A stretch of 64,000 nucleotides of DNA from Pseudorhizobium banfieldiae. Its GTDB lineage: Bacteria > Pseudomonadota > Alphaproteobacteria > Rhizobiales > Rhizobiaceae. This document shows, piece by piece, positions 37,469 to 46,900 of the stretch (position 1 is its first letter; each line of letters opens with the position of its first letter). The stretch lies in assembly GCF_000967425.1 (NCBI RefSeq), contig NZ_FO082820.1, positions 1,736,001-1,800,000 on the forward strand. The letters are read 5' to 3'. A program made the translations under genes and the position numbers. Under the pieces are notes generated by a model. It saw only the letters and a list, made by a program, of their open reading frames with translations, had not been told where the DNA came from and did no database searches.

Positions 37469-38584
37469 TCAAGCGGAAATGCGTTGTCGCGGATGTCGTT
37501 CCGTCTCCCTCCCCGGCGGGATCGCCAGAAGCGCCTCCACCAGTTCCCGCGATCGGGCGAGGCCCGTATGGTCGGCAAGCACCCTTGCCTGGGCGGATGC
37601 AGCGATTTCGTCCCGTTTCGCGTCGTTCGTGGCGGATAACGCCGCAACGACGTCGGCAGTGTCGCGTGCTATGATGATCGCGTCCTCGTGCGGCAGAAGC
37701 TCATCCAGCCCGCGCCAGTAGTCGCTGATGATCGGCGTCCCGCAGGCGGCCGCCTCGAAAAGGCGCACGCTGGGCGACCAGCCGGCCTCGGTCATGTCGG
37801 CCCGCGTCACATTCAGCGTGAAGCGCTGGCGGCTATAGAAGGAGGCATGCTCGGCGGGCGGCAGGTGCTCGATCCGGTCGACATTCTCCGGCCAATCGAT
37901 CTCCGCAGGATATTGCGGACCAGCGACGACGAAGCGTCTGTCCGGCAGGCGGCGCGCGACGTCCAGCAGCAGCCTCTGAACGGTCGGCTGGCGATCGGGA
38001 CTGTAGGTGCCGAGGTAGCCGAGGTCCCATTCGAAAGCTTCGCCGGTATTGACGTAACGCGCCGGATCGACCGAGCAATAGAGGGCGACGGCATTTCGTG
38101 AGCCGTACACCTCCTCGAGCCTGTTCAACACCTCACCACCCGAGAACGAGAAATAGGCGTCGAAAAGGGGTATCTGCCGCCGCGCCAGATATTCCTCGTC
38201 ATTCCGGTCGAGCTTCGCCAGTGTCACTGGCGTGTCGATGTCATAGAAGCAGAGGCGCTGCGGAGCCAGCGTTGCGGCTTCGTCTATAACCCTGACGCCC
38301 TCGGGTACGTAGGAGCCGATGATCACTGCGTCTGCCGACCTTATCCGGTCAGCGTAATTCCCGATCAGATCCTCCACCTGCATATAGTACTGCAATTCGC
38401 AGAAGTCCGGCGCTGGCAGATCGCGCTGGCTCGCGTACCAGGGAACGTCGCGCTCCAGGAACAGCACATGATGGCCCTCCTCCTTCAGGCCCCTCAGGAG
38501 CGCCCGGTAGGTGGTGGCGTGGCCATTGCCCCAGGAGGATGAGAGGGAAAGCCCGAGGACAACGATGTCGAGTGATTGTCTCAT
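37469..38584 (-). CDS. CgeB-like glycosyltransferase (third paralogue)
   Basis: A 371-residue cytosolic protein with a GT-B-type fold, most like the CgeB family (Glyco_trans_1_2 domain). The N-terminal SSSWGNGHATTYRALLRGLK and C-terminal AGWSPSVRLFEAAACGTPIISDYW blocks correspond closely in position to those of the two preceding genes, so the three are paralogues. Its ATG overlaps the stop of the preceding gene in an ATGA. No signal peptide or membrane segment is seen. Donor and acceptor are unknown. Confidence 0.82.
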   Translation of the reverse strand: MRQSLDIVVLGLSLSSSWGNGHATTYRALLRGLKEEGHHVLFLERDVPWYASQRDLPAPDFCELQYYMQVEDLIGNYADRIRSADAVIIGSYVPEGVRVIDEAATLAPQRLCFYDIDTPVTLAKLDRNDEEYLARRQIPLFDAYFSFSGGEVLNRLEEVYGSRNAVALYCSVDPARYVNTGEAFEWDLGYLGTYSPDRQPTVQRLLLDVARRLPDRRFVVAGPQYPAEIDWPENVDRIEHLPPAEHASFYSRQRFTLNVTRADMTEAGWSPSVRLFEAAACGTPIISDYWRGLDELLPHEDAIIIARDTADVVAALSATNDAKRDEIAASAQARVLADHTGLARSRELVEALLAIPPGRETERHPRQRISA

Positions 38585-39669
38585 TCGGCAGCCTCCAGGT
38601 TCTCGGCATGGCGGCGGAAGAGGAGATCCACCGTTTCGGCGCGGTGGGCATAGGTGTGTTCGGCAACGACACGCTGCAGTGCCCGCTGTCCAATCTCCTT
38701 CGCCCGCTCCTGGGAAAGACCGGCGAGAATATCCGCTACGTCCCGGCCATCGCGCGCCACAAGGACTTCCTCGTCCGGCTTCAGGAACAGTTCGATGCCT
38801 TCCCAGTAGTCGGTGATCAGGCAGCCCCCTGCCCCGGCAGCCTCGAAGACGCGGGTCGCAGGAGAGAACCCGTTCTCCGCCATGCTGGCTCGCGAGATGT
38901 TCAGTACCGCCTTGGGCGTGACGTTGAAGGCATTGTGGTCGCGCGTCGACACGTGACCGATATAGTTGACGTTCTGGGACATCGGCTTGTCTTGCCAGCC
39001 CGACCCGCCAAGCAGGAAGGTCTGATCGGAGAGGCGCGAAGCAGGATCGAGGAAGAACTCCTCCACCCGCGCCTCGCGATCCGGAAGCCGATTGCCGAGA
39101 AAACCGAGATCAGCAGTGAAGCGCGGTTCAGCGGGAACGGGCTGATGCGTCTGAGGATCAAGTGCGTTGTAGATTGGAATGCACTCCTGCGCGCCGATGA
39201 AGCGATAGGCGTCGACGACGGGATCACCGCCGCCATAGGTGAGGACCATGTCGATCTTGGCGAGCGCGCCGCGCAATGGATGGTCCGGCGCTCCCCGGAC
39301 CTCCGCCAAAGTCGCGGGTGCGTCAACGTCCCAGAAAATCTTGAGCGCTTCCGGCCGCGCATCGCGCAGCAGTTGCTCAAGCAGGAAATCGTCCTCGAAA
39401 CCGACACCGCTTGCCTTCACGACGACATCCGCTGTGGCGGCTTGCTCTGTCGCCCTTTTCAGAGACTCCACATTGCCTTCGTAGACGACGACCTTGCACC
39501 ACTCCGGCGGGTCGATGTCGCGGTTCTTCTGCCGATCATAGACGTCCGGCTCGTAGAAGGTGATGTCGTACCCTTTCTCGGCCAGAGCCCGCAAAAGGCC
39601 GCGGTAATAGGTGGCGGCCCCATTCCAATAGGCGGAGACAAGGCTTGATCCGTAAAAGGCAATCTTCAT
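38581..39669 (-). CDS. CgeB-like glycosyltransferase (second paralogue)
   Basis: A 362-residue GT-B-type protein of the CgeB-like family. Compare SAYWNGAATYYRGLLRALAE near the N-terminus and NGFSPATRVFEAAGAGGCLI near residue 275 with its two neighbours. The ATG overlaps the previous stop by four bases (ATGA), and its own stop overlaps the next start in the same way. No export signal is present. CgeB in Bacillus acts in maturation of the outermost spore layer; the rhizobial role must differ and is unknown. Confidence 0.82.
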   Translation of the reverse strand: MKIAFYGSSLVSAYWNGAATYYRGLLRALAEKGYDITFYEPDVYDRQKNRDIDPPEWCKVVVYEGNVESLKRATEQAATADVVVKASGVGFEDDFLLEQLLRDARPEALKIFWDVDAPATLAEVRGAPDHPLRGALAKIDMVLTYGGGDPVVDAYRFIGAQECIPIYNALDPQTHQPVPAEPRFTADLGFLGNRLPDREARVEEFFLDPASRLSDQTFLLGGSGWQDKPMSQNVNYIGHVSTRDHNAFNVTPKAVLNISRASMAENGFSPATRVFEAAGAGGCLITDYWEGIELFLKPDEEVLVARDGRDVADILAGLSQERAKEIGQRALQRVVAEHTYAHRAETVDLLFRRHAENLEAAE

Positions 39670-40796
39670 TCTGCGGCCTCCGCGGTTGTTGCATGGGCAG
39701 CTTCGGGGCAGCTTTCGAGATCAGCCAGGAAGGAAAGGAGTTCGTCGACGCGATGGCGGCAGGTGTGCCGTGCGAGGATCCTCTCTCGGCCGGTGACAGC
39801 GAGTTCGCGTGCGAGGTCCCGATCGGTGAGCACGCGGCGAAGATGCTGCCTCATCTCCTCGCCATTGCGCGCAACAAGGAAGTCGGTGCCGGGGCAAAAC
39901 AGGCCTTCACAGTCCTCCCATGGCGCCGAGATGAGGGGAATGCCGCAGGCCAGCGCCTCAAACACTCGGATTGTTGGAATCCCCGGCAGATTTTCGACGT
40001 AGGGGCGCCGCGGGATATGCATCGTCACGCGATATCGGGCAAAAGCCTCGGGCACATCGGCATTGGCGATCCAGCCCTTGTAAGCGATGCCCGCTTCGGC
40101 GAGAGACGCCAGTGCCGATTGCGGGTAGCGGACGCCATGGACGGTCGCCGTCAGATGAAGATCCCGTGCGGGAGCCACCAGGAATTCTGCAATCTCGGCT
40201 GTACGCTCGTCATCGCCCCAGTTGCCGATCCATACGAGGTCGCCAGTCTTTTCCACGTCCGGCATCGGCTTGAAGATGCTCGTGTCCGCCGCTTCATGCC
40301 ATGTGAGAACGTTGCGGCCCCAGCCCGCTTCGAGGTAGCGCTGGCGCAGCGTTTCACCAAAGGCGAGCACGCCGTCGTAGTCCTGGAGATCGAGACCGCC
40401 GATATCCTTCTCGGCCGAAACCGCCCGGTGGTGCGTGTCTTGAAAAAGGAGAGCAAACCGCCCTCCATGCCTGCGCACCCGGCCGATCTTCTCCACCAGG
40501 GAAGGTTCCGACCACTCGTGGACCACCACGACGTCGGCATCGGCCAGAGCTGCCTCGTGATCGAAATCGGCCCCATAGATCCGCGTTTCGAGGTCCGGGA
40601 ATGTTGACCTGAAGCGCTCCAGGGGGGCCGCCCCCTGGTCCCGGACCAGATTTTCGCGACTCCAGGAGCCTTCCGGTTCCAGTGCAACGGCATCATGTCC
40701 CCGACGTATCAAGTCACGCATGACGCCACGCAGGAAATGCGCATTGCCATGATTCCAGTCCGACATCAGGGAATGGGTGTAAAAGATGAAACGCAT
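39666..40796 (-). CDS. CgeB-like glycosyltransferase (first paralogue)
   Basis: A 376-residue GT-B-type protein, the most divergent of the three tandem CgeB-like genes. It begins MRFIFYTHSLMSDWNHGNAH, and its donor-side block is LPGIPTIRVFEALACGIPLI. The start follows the upstream GT4 stop by two bases (TAG-TG-ATG); a GTG one codon earlier is possible. It is cytosolic by sequence. It is probably one of four transferases building a single oligosaccharide. Confidence 0.8.
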   Translation of the reverse strand: MRFIFYTHSLMSDWNHGNAHFLRGVMRDLIRRGHDAVALEPEGSWSRENLVRDQGAAPLERFRSTFPDLETRIYGADFDHEAALADADVVVVHEWSEPSLVEKIGRVRRHGGRFALLFQDTHHRAVSAEKDIGGLDLQDYDGVLAFGETLRQRYLEAGWGRNVLTWHEAADTSIFKPMPDVEKTGDLVWIGNWGDDERTAEIAEFLVAPARDLHLTATVHGVRYPQSALASLAEAGIAYKGWIANADVPEAFARYRVTMHIPRRPYVENLPGIPTIRVFEALACGIPLISAPWEDCEGLFCPGTDFLVARNGEEMRQHLRRVLTDRDLARELAVTGRERILARHTCRHRVDELLSFLADLESCPEAAHATTAEAAE

Positions 40797-40798
40797 CA

Positions 40799-41914
40799 CT
40801 ACTCCGCAGCGGTCAGTGTGTTATTTTTTGTTCTCAGTTCGGCATAAATCTCAGCCATGGCCCGGGCCTGCGCTCCGATCGTTAAGTCGAGCGATCGATC
40901 ATAGGCCTTCACTGCAAGCATGGCCCGCAGATCTGCATCATCAGCCAACCGGTTGATCGCCTCGATGAACGCCTCCGGGTCGTCAGGATCGGCAAAGCAG
41001 GCACAGCCGTCCCACAGCTCCCGATAGGTCTCGATATCGGAAAGAACGAGCGCAGCGCCCGCACGCGCAGCTTCAAGCGCTGCCAGCCCGAACGGTTCGT
41101 AGACGGAGGGGGAGACGACGATCTTCGCCCGTCGCATCAACGAGATCGTATCGGCATAGGACAGTTCGCCCCTGTGCTGCGCGTGCGCGATCGGCGTGTA
41201 CTGGCCACCAGGCCCGTCATTGGCGCCGGCCATGATGACTGGCCATCGGGTTGCGGCAGCCGCTGCATCGAGCACCCTGCCGTTCTTCCCGTCATCCCAC
41301 CAGCGTCCGGCGGCAAAGACCATGTCGGTCTTTTCGGCAAGCAGGTTCTCAAGCCCGCTGCCGTTGTGAATAACGCGCATTGCCGGGATGGATCCGTAGG
41401 CTTGGGCCACCATCCTCGCGTGGCTATGACTGGGTGAAACCACGACGTCCGCACGCCTAAATCCTCGGCGATTGAGGTCCTCCTGCCAAAGCCAGTTTGG
41501 AGGAACGGGCTGTCGGCGCACCCCGGCGAACCAGGTAACAACGCAGGAGTGGGAGACGGCGACGACAGGCAGATCGGTTGGGATTTCCGCAGCCTGCGAG
41601 GGAAGGTTTAGGTGTAGGACGTGCGCACCCACGTGTCGACCGACTTCGGCGATCAACCGCGGAACATCTGAAAGGTCGCCCTCCGCGGAGACGAGCCAGT
41701 CGAGTGGCGCGTCCAGATGGACAAGCTGCCCCACCTGCTCTGCCTCTTCCACCTTCTGGGCTGACGGCGCGGGGCCCAGACAGGCGAAGACGGTTTCCAC
41801 TCCATGTCCGCGCAACTCGACTGCAAGATCCATCGCGTAGCGCCAGACACCGCCGATCGCATCGACAGTCATCAGCAATCTCATCTCACGTGCGGGCAAC
41901 CACTGCTGCGTCAC
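40799..41914 (-). CDS. Family 4 (GT4) glycosyltransferase
   Basis: A 371-residue retaining glycosyltransferase of the GT4 type. The diagnostic EX7E region is VSPSVYEPFGLAALEAARAG near residue 290. The start is a GTG at 41914, overlapping the previous stop as GTGA and preceded by AAGGA at good spacing; an ATG ten codons later (MRLLMTVDAIGGVWRYA) is the alternative and begins the conserved fold. It is third in the coupled glycan operon. Confidence 0.87.
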   Translation of the reverse strand: MTQQWLPAREMRLLMTVDAIGGVWRYAMDLAVELRGHGVETVFACLGPAPSAQKVEEAEQVGQLVHLDAPLDWLVSAEGDLSDVPRLIAEVGRHVGAHVLHLNLPSQAAEIPTDLPVVAVSHSCVVTWFAGVRRQPVPPNWLWQEDLNRRGFRRADVVVSPSHSHARMVAQAYGSIPAMRVIHNGSGLENLLAEKTDMVFAAGRWWDDGKNGRVLDAAAAATRWPVIMAGANDGPGGQYTPIAHAQHRGELSYADTISLMRRAKIVVSPSVYEPFGLAALEAARAGAALVLSDIETYRELWDGCACFADPDDPEAFIEAINRLADDADLRAMLAVKAYDRSLDLTIGAQARAMAEIYAELRTKNNTLTAAE

Positions 41915-43950
41915 GCAGGAATCCTTTTTGCTTCGCTGAGGATTGGCCGGCCGCCAAAACGATGCTCGACCAGCCACTCCGCGAGATGGCGGATACCACC
42001 ACGCCAGCGGGTCCTGGCCTGCCAGCCGAGCTCCTGCTCGAGCTTCCTTGTGTCGGCGATGAAGAAGTACTGGTCGCCTGCACGCCATGGGCCGAAGGAG
42101 GTTTTCAGCGGCCGCCCGGTTAGACGTTCGATCTCGCGGAGCACCCCGAGAATGCTGACGGAGTTATGGGGCCCGCCGCCGAGGTTGAAGACGCTCCCGC
42201 TAATCTTGTCGACGGAGGCCAATGCGGCGCGATAAGCAGCGACGGCATCGTCGACATGAAGAATGTCACGGACCTGCTTGCCGTTTCCGTAGATGGAGAT
42301 CGGTTCGCCAGCCAGGGCACGAATCAGGAAATGAGCCACCCAGCCCTGATCCTCCGTCCCGAACTGCCGCGGGCCATATATGCAGCTCATGCGGAGCACC
42401 GCGCTCGGTATTCCGAACGACTTTGCGTAGTCGAGGACATACTGGTCGGCGACGCCCTTCGAGCAGCCATAGGGCGTGCAGAAGGAGAGCGGACGCTGCT
42501 CGTCGATACCATGAGCCCTGATCGCCTCCTCCGACGGGATATAGCGATCATCCAGTTCGAGCATGGTGATGTCTTCGAGCGCCCCGTAGACTTTGTTGGT
42601 GCTTGCGAAGATCACCGGCGCCCGGTTGCCGGCCTTGCGTACCGCCTCGAGCACGTTGATGGTGCCCCGCGCGTTGGTATCAAAGTCCTCGAGGGGATGT
42701 ACCAGGCTCGTTGTAACCGCCGTCTGCGCAGCAAGATGGAAGACCGCCTTGGCATCGGTGAACGCTGCTTCGATCCCATGCATGTCCCGGATGTCCGCCA
42801 GGTAGGGGTGGACCCGATCGCCATGGCGTTCCCTTAGCCAGGAGAGGTTCTGGTCGACACCCGGCCGTCCGAGGTTGTCCAGAATGACGACATCCGCTCC
42901 CTCGCTCAGGAAGCTGTCCGCGAGGTTGGAGCCGATGAAGCCACTCCCGCCGGTAATGACGATGGGCGCGGCTCCCTCGCCGAGCCGTGGCGCCGGAAAT
43001 TCGGTGACCTCGCGCACGCGCGCGACCCCGCCTTCCGTCAGGAGCCGAGCGAGAAGCTTCGGCTGGCCGTCATGGCTGACGGCCCCGAGATGATAGTGAC
43101 GGGGATCGAACCAGAGGCCTTCCTGCACCGCAACATTCGGCGGCACGTCGGCCCAGGAGTACCAATAGAGCCTGTCGGCCGGTATATCCAAGGCATTGGA
43201 GAAGCGACGAACCTGTTCCATCTCGTCATTTCGCCAGGTCGAGTAGCCTGTCTCAGTGACCCAGATCTCCGAATTTGGATTGTACTTATCGAGGATAAGC
43301 CGCATCTCGCCGAGATGCATGTCCCAGCCGCCCCAACTGCCCTCCTCGCTGTCCCAGGTGCCCGGAAATCCGTGGAAGCCCACGGCGTCGACGACGCCGA
43401 GAACGCCCCGTTCGCCCATGAGGTTTAGCCAATAGGGATCGAAGGGGCATGGGCCGCCCAGCACCGGCTTGAACCCCCTCTGCTGCGCCCAATAAGCAGC
43501 ACCGCCGACCATTTCGCAGAAAAGCTGAAAGTCGGTATCTTCGCGCCAGTCCCAATCCAGCAGGTTGTTCGGCTCGTTCCAGAGTTCGATGTGGCGGAAG
43601 TGCTTGCCGTACCGGGTCAGGACGTGATCGATGAAGTCGGCATAGGATTTTAGATCGTGCGGGGCTCCTGAAGAGCGTCCCGTTCGCGACATCGACGGCG
43701 GCGTATAGTGAACGCAGGGCAGAAGGTCGATCTGCGATCCGATCTGCGGAATGAGCCAGTCGAACCAGGCCTCTCCTCCGGGAGCGAGATATTCAGCCCA
43801 GGAAAGATGCGTCCTCAGATAGGATGCCCCCGATGCCAGGAGGCGCGGCAGCACCTCCTCTGTCCGTTCATATTCTCCCGGCCGAAACCACTCGACGAAG
43901 CCAAACTCTTTTGCTGCTGCATTTCCACGGCTAGATCCGGTGTGCTTCAT
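41911..43950 (-). CDS. Fusion: clan GH-A glycoside hydrolase-like domain + CDP-paratose-2-epimerase-like SDR
   Basis: A 679-residue two-domain protein. Residues 1 to about 315 look like a (beta/alpha)8 glycoside hydrolase of clan GH-A: the acid/base Glu126 lies in HIELWNEPNN and a candidate nucleophile Glu233 in IWVTETGYSTW. Residues from about 329 form an NAD-dependent NDP-sugar epimerase with GGSGFIGSN (334-342), FASTNKVYG and the catalytic Tyr494/Lys498 in PYGCSK; CIYGPRQFGTEDQGWVAHF strongly resembles CDP-paratose 2-epimerase-type enzymes. There is no signal peptide, so the hydrolase domain is cytosolic, which is unusual. The ATG overlaps the previous stop as ATGA. The frame is uninterrupted, so the fusion is real in this sequence. 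Confidence 0.85.
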   Translation of the reverse strand: MKHTGSSRGNAAAKEFGFVEWFRPGEYERTEEVLPRLLASGASYLRTHLSWAEYLAPGGEAWFDWLIPQIGSQIDLLPCVHYTPPSMSRTGRSSGAPHDLKSYADFIDHVLTRYGKHFRHIELWNEPNNLLDWDWREDTDFQLFCEMVGGAAYWAQQRGFKPVLGGPCPFDPYWLNLMGERGVLGVVDAVGFHGFPGTWDSEEGSWGGWDMHLGEMRLILDKYNPNSEIWVTETGYSTWRNDEMEQVRRFSNALDIPADRLYWYSWADVPPNVAVQEGLWFDPRHYHLGAVSHDGQPKLLARLLTEGGVARVREVTEFPAPRLGEGAAPIVITGGSGFIGSNLADSFLSEGADVVILDNLGRPGVDQNLSWLRERHGDRVHPYLADIRDMHGIEAAFTDAKAVFHLAAQTAVTTSLVHPLEDFDTNARGTINVLEAVRKAGNRAPVIFASTNKVYGALEDITMLELDDRYIPSEEAIRAHGIDEQRPLSFCTPYGCSKGVADQYVLDYAKSFGIPSAVLRMSCIYGPRQFGTEDQGWVAHFLIRALAGEPISIYGNGKQVRDILHVDDAVAAYRAALASVDKISGSVFNLGGGPHNSVSILGVLREIERLTGRPLKTSFGPWRAGDQYFFIADTRKLEQELGWQARTRWRGGIRHLAEWLVEHRFGGRPILSEAKRIPA

Positions 43951-45053
43951 GATACCAGACCCCGCTCCTCGAGCTGACGCCGCATCTCGCTGCCGCGGTC
44001 GACCGCTTCGGTGCTGCGGACCCACTCAACGAACGGCGCAAGCGAGTCCTCCAGCTTGTATTGCGGCTTGAAGCCAAGAAGCTCACGGGCCTTCGAGATG
44101 TCGGCGAAGCAGTTGCGGATATCGCCGGAGCGCGCCTTGTGCATGATCTCGGGTTTGATCTCCGGTACGCCCATGGCGTCCGCAAGAAGAGTCGCAACCT
44201 CCTCCACGGTATAGGCCTGACCGCTACCCACATTGATCACATGGCCACTGGCGCTCGGCTGCTCGTACGCCAGGCGGAACGCCCGAGCGACATCGCGAAC
44301 ATGGACGAAATCGCGGCGTTGCTGGCCGTCTTCGAAGATTGTCGGCGGTTGGCCGTTGGCAAGCCGCGACGCAAAATTGGCAAGCACTCCCGTATAGGGA
44401 TTGGACAGCGCCTGCCCTGCACCGAAGACATTGAAGAGACGAAGAGCGACCGCCTCGACACCATAGGCTTCCCCAAAGATCAGGACCTGCTTCTCTTGCG
44501 CATACTTCGTCAGCGCATAGATGGAGGCGAGGTCCACCGGCTTGCTTTCGTCGGTGGCGACCGGTATCAGCCTTTCGCCGTCCGGCCCGGCGGGCTCCCA
44601 GTGCCCCTGACGGATCTGCTGCGCCTTGCGGCGGATAAAGCCCATCGTACGTCCGTCGTCGGTGGCGTAGAGCCCCTCGCCATAGACGCTCATCGACGAT
44701 GCGACGACGATACGACGGATCGGCAGACCAATCATGGATTCCAGGAGGACGGCGGTTCCGAGATCATTGCCGCCCACATAGCGAGCGATTTCGTACATCG
44801 ACTGTCCGACCCCGACTTCGGCCGCCAGGTGGATCACCCCATCAACCCCCTGGAGCGCCTCCGTCACCGCAGCCTTGTCGCGCACATCGGCTCGGATCAC
44901 CTCGACCAGGTCAGGAACTTCCGCCTCCGCATCGGCGTGGACCTGGTCGATCAGCGCATCAAGGACGCGGACCTGGTAGCCTGCAGCCAGAAGTTCTTCG
45001 ACGACGTGGCGCCCGATAAAACCACATCCACCTGTCACGAGAATTGTTGACAT
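43947..45053 (-). CDS. NAD-dependent epimerase, dTDP-L-rhamnose 4-epimerase-like
   Basis: A 368-residue extended SDR. The Rossmann motif VTGGCGFIGRH, the AAEVGVGQSMYEIARYV block, the serine block VASSMSVYGEGLY and the catalytic Tyr/Lys in SIYALTKYAQEK are intact. The combination with NPYTGVLANFASRL and EDGQQRRDFVHVRDVARAF is what I remember from dTDP-L-rhamnose 4-epimerases (6-deoxy-talose route), but the substrate is an inference. It is the first gene of the coupled glycan operon; ATG at 45053 after GAGAG. It is divergent from the DUF1003 gene across 185 bases in which I see no clear motif. Confidence 0.85.
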   Translation of the reverse strand: MSTILVTGGCGFIGRHVVEELLAAGYQVRVLDALIDQVHADAEAEVPDLVEVIRADVRDKAAVTEALQGVDGVIHLAAEVGVGQSMYEIARYVGGNDLGTAVLLESMIGLPIRRIVVASSMSVYGEGLYATDDGRTMGFIRRKAQQIRQGHWEPAGPDGERLIPVATDESKPVDLASIYALTKYAQEKQVLIFGEAYGVEAVALRLFNVFGAGQALSNPYTGVLANFASRLANGQPPTIFEDGQQRRDFVHVRDVARAFRLAYEQPSASGHVINVGSGQAYTVEEVATLLADAMGVPEIKPEIMHKARSGDIRNCFADISKARELLGFKPQYKLEDSLAPFVEWVRSTEAVDRGSEMRRQLEERGLVS

Positions 45054-45238
45054 CTGCACTCTCTTCGCTGGAACAAATTGGCGATTTCGCGAGGAGAACC
45101 AGAGGCAGGTGCAAAAGTTCCTTCTTCAGAGACATCTTTGTCATCAATGACATCTTCAACCGGTGAGATGCCATCGGCGGAACACTTTCAGTGGATCGGC
45201 GTTCGGGAGCGTCGAAAACGCCACGAGAGGCTTCGCCG

Positions 45239-45850
45239 ATGCAGGCTGCACCGATCCGAGATAACACTTCCCCCAAAGAGGATAGTGCAGTGCCGCCGAT
45301 TTCCAATGTCCTGGATCGCAATATAAATGCTTTGATACTTCGGAGGGCGCAGGACGAGAGGACGCTCTCCCGGCAGCAGAGGGTAGCCAACGGTATCACT
45401 GCCTTCGTCGGCAGTATGGTCTTCGTCTATATCCATGCCGCTCTGTTCGGCCTCTGGATCCTTATCAACATCGGCTGGCTTCCGGTGGTGCCCGCATGGG
45501 ATCCTTCACTTGTAGTGCTTGCCATGGCCGCTTCGGTGGAGGCCATCTTCATCTCCACCTTCGTGCTCATCAGCCAAAATCGCATGGCGGCCGAAGACGA
45601 CAAGCGCGCGGACCTCAGTCTGCAGATCGCCTTGCTCAACGAGCACGAAACCACGCGGCTGGTGACGATGGTCTCTGCACTCGCCGGCAAACTGGGGGTT
45701 GATCCGCAGGTAGCCCCCGAAGAACTTGAAGAGATGCAGCGCAATCTACCGCCCGATGTCGTCCTTGAGGAAATCGAGCGGCAGAACGAAAAGGGCGCAT
45801 CTTCTTCATCATCTTCATCTTCAGGAACTCCCGCCTCCCTGACGCGTTAG
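45239..45850 (+). CDS. DUF1003 membrane protein
   Basis: About 203 residues with two transmembrane segments (FVGSMVFVYIHAALFGLWIL and DPSLVVLAMAASVEAIFIST) and the DUF1003 hallmark FISTFVLISQNRMAAEDDKR. The cytosolic tail is acidic and ends in a run of eight serines encoded by a TCW trinucleotide repeat at 45800-45823. Function unknown. The ATG at 45239 follows GAGAGG; a GTG at 45191 is an alternative. It lies between the two arms of the sugar gene cluster but may be unrelated to it. Confidence 0.78.
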   Translation: MQAAPIRDNTSPKEDSAVPPISNVLDRNINALILRRAQDERTLSRQQRVANGITAFVGSMVFVYIHAALFGLWILINIGWLPVVPAWDPSLVVLAMAASVEAIFISTFVLISQNRMAAEDDKRADLSLQIALLNEHETTRLVTMVSALAGKLGVDPQVAPEELEEMQRNLPPDVVLEEIERQNEKGASSSSSSSSGTPASLTR

Positions 45851-45910
45851 TCTCGACAGCCGCTCCTGCTGAAGAAGGGCGCCTGACGAAATGCGAGGGA
45901 GACGACGCGA

Positions 45911-46900
45911 ATGAATATCATGACCAGTTCCAGGACGGAGTTGATGAGCGCCGCCATCATCACTGCCCCCGGGACGATCGTCGTGGAACAGCGACCACTG
46001 CCGCAGCCGGGACAGGGCCAGGTCAGGATCAGGCTGGAAGGCTGCGGCGTATGCGCGTCCAACCTTACCCCCTGGGCAGGACCCGATTGGATGAAGTTCC
46101 CGACAGAACCCGGTGACCTTGGGCATGAGGGCTGGGGGTATATCGAGGCGCTCGGCGAAGGCGTCGACGGCCTGAAATTCGGAGACCGCGTCGCAGCCTT
46201 GTCATACCGTGCCTACGCAAGCCATGACGTTGCTGACGCGGACAAAGTGGTGCCCCTTCCAGACGCGCTCGAAGACACGCCCTTTCCCGGCGAACCACTG
46301 GGCTGCGCAATGAACATCTTCCGCCGCAGCGAAATCCGCGCAGGCCAGACGGTGGCGATCATCGGAATCGGCTTCCTGGGAGCGCTGCTGACGCAACTCG
46401 CGACCGCGGCCGGCGCGCGGTTGATCGCCATCTCGCGCCGCACCTATTCCCTGGAGGTGGCGCGCCGGATGGGGGCGACCGAGTGTATCCCCATGGAGGA
46501 TCACTGGCAGATCATCGAAGAGGTAAAACGCCTCACCGACAATAGGATGTGCGACCGGGTTATCGAAGCGGTCGGCAAACAGTGGCCTCTTGACCTTGCC
46601 GCCGAACTGACCAGAGAGCGCGGCAGGCTGGTGATTGCTGGTTATCATCAGGATGAAGCGCGGCAGGTCAACATGCAGTTGTGGAACTGGCGGGGGCTCG
46701 ATGTCATCAATGCGCATGAGCGGGACCCCGCTGAGTACATCCGGGGCATCCGTGAAGCCGTCGATGCCGTCGCCGAGGGACGCCTCGACCCCTCCTCGCT
46801 CTACACCCACCGCTTCCGACTTGATCAGCTCGACCAGGCGCTAGACATGACCAGAGAACGCCCGGAGGGTTTTCTAAAGGCGCTGGTGACCTTCCGATGA
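45911..46900 (+). CDS. Zinc-dependent alcohol dehydrogenase-like (MDR) oxidoreductase
   Basis: A 329-residue medium-chain dehydrogenase. The catalytic zinc ligands are suggested by GCGVCASNL near residue 46 and LGHEGWG near 71; the four-cysteine structural zinc loop is absent. The cofactor-binding glycine motif is AIIGIGFLGALLTQLA. It shares a four-base ATGA overlap with the Gfo/Idh/MocA gene downstream, so both enzymes should be made together, most likely to oxidise or reduce sugar intermediates. The substrate is unknown. Confidence 0.85.
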   Translation: MNIMTSSRTELMSAAIITAPGTIVVEQRPLPQPGQGQVRIRLEGCGVCASNLTPWAGPDWMKFPTEPGDLGHEGWGYIEALGEGVDGLKFGDRVAALSYRAYASHDVADADKVVPLPDALEDTPFPGEPLGCAMNIFRRSEIRAGQTVAIIGIGFLGALLTQLATAAGARLIAISRRTYSLEVARRMGATECIPMEDHWQIIEEVKRLTDNRMCDRVIEAVGKQWPLDLAAELTRERGRLVIAGYHQDEARQVNMQLWNWRGLDVINAHERDPAEYIRGIREAVDAVAEGRLDPSSLYTHRFRLDQLDQALDMTRERPEGFLKALVTFR

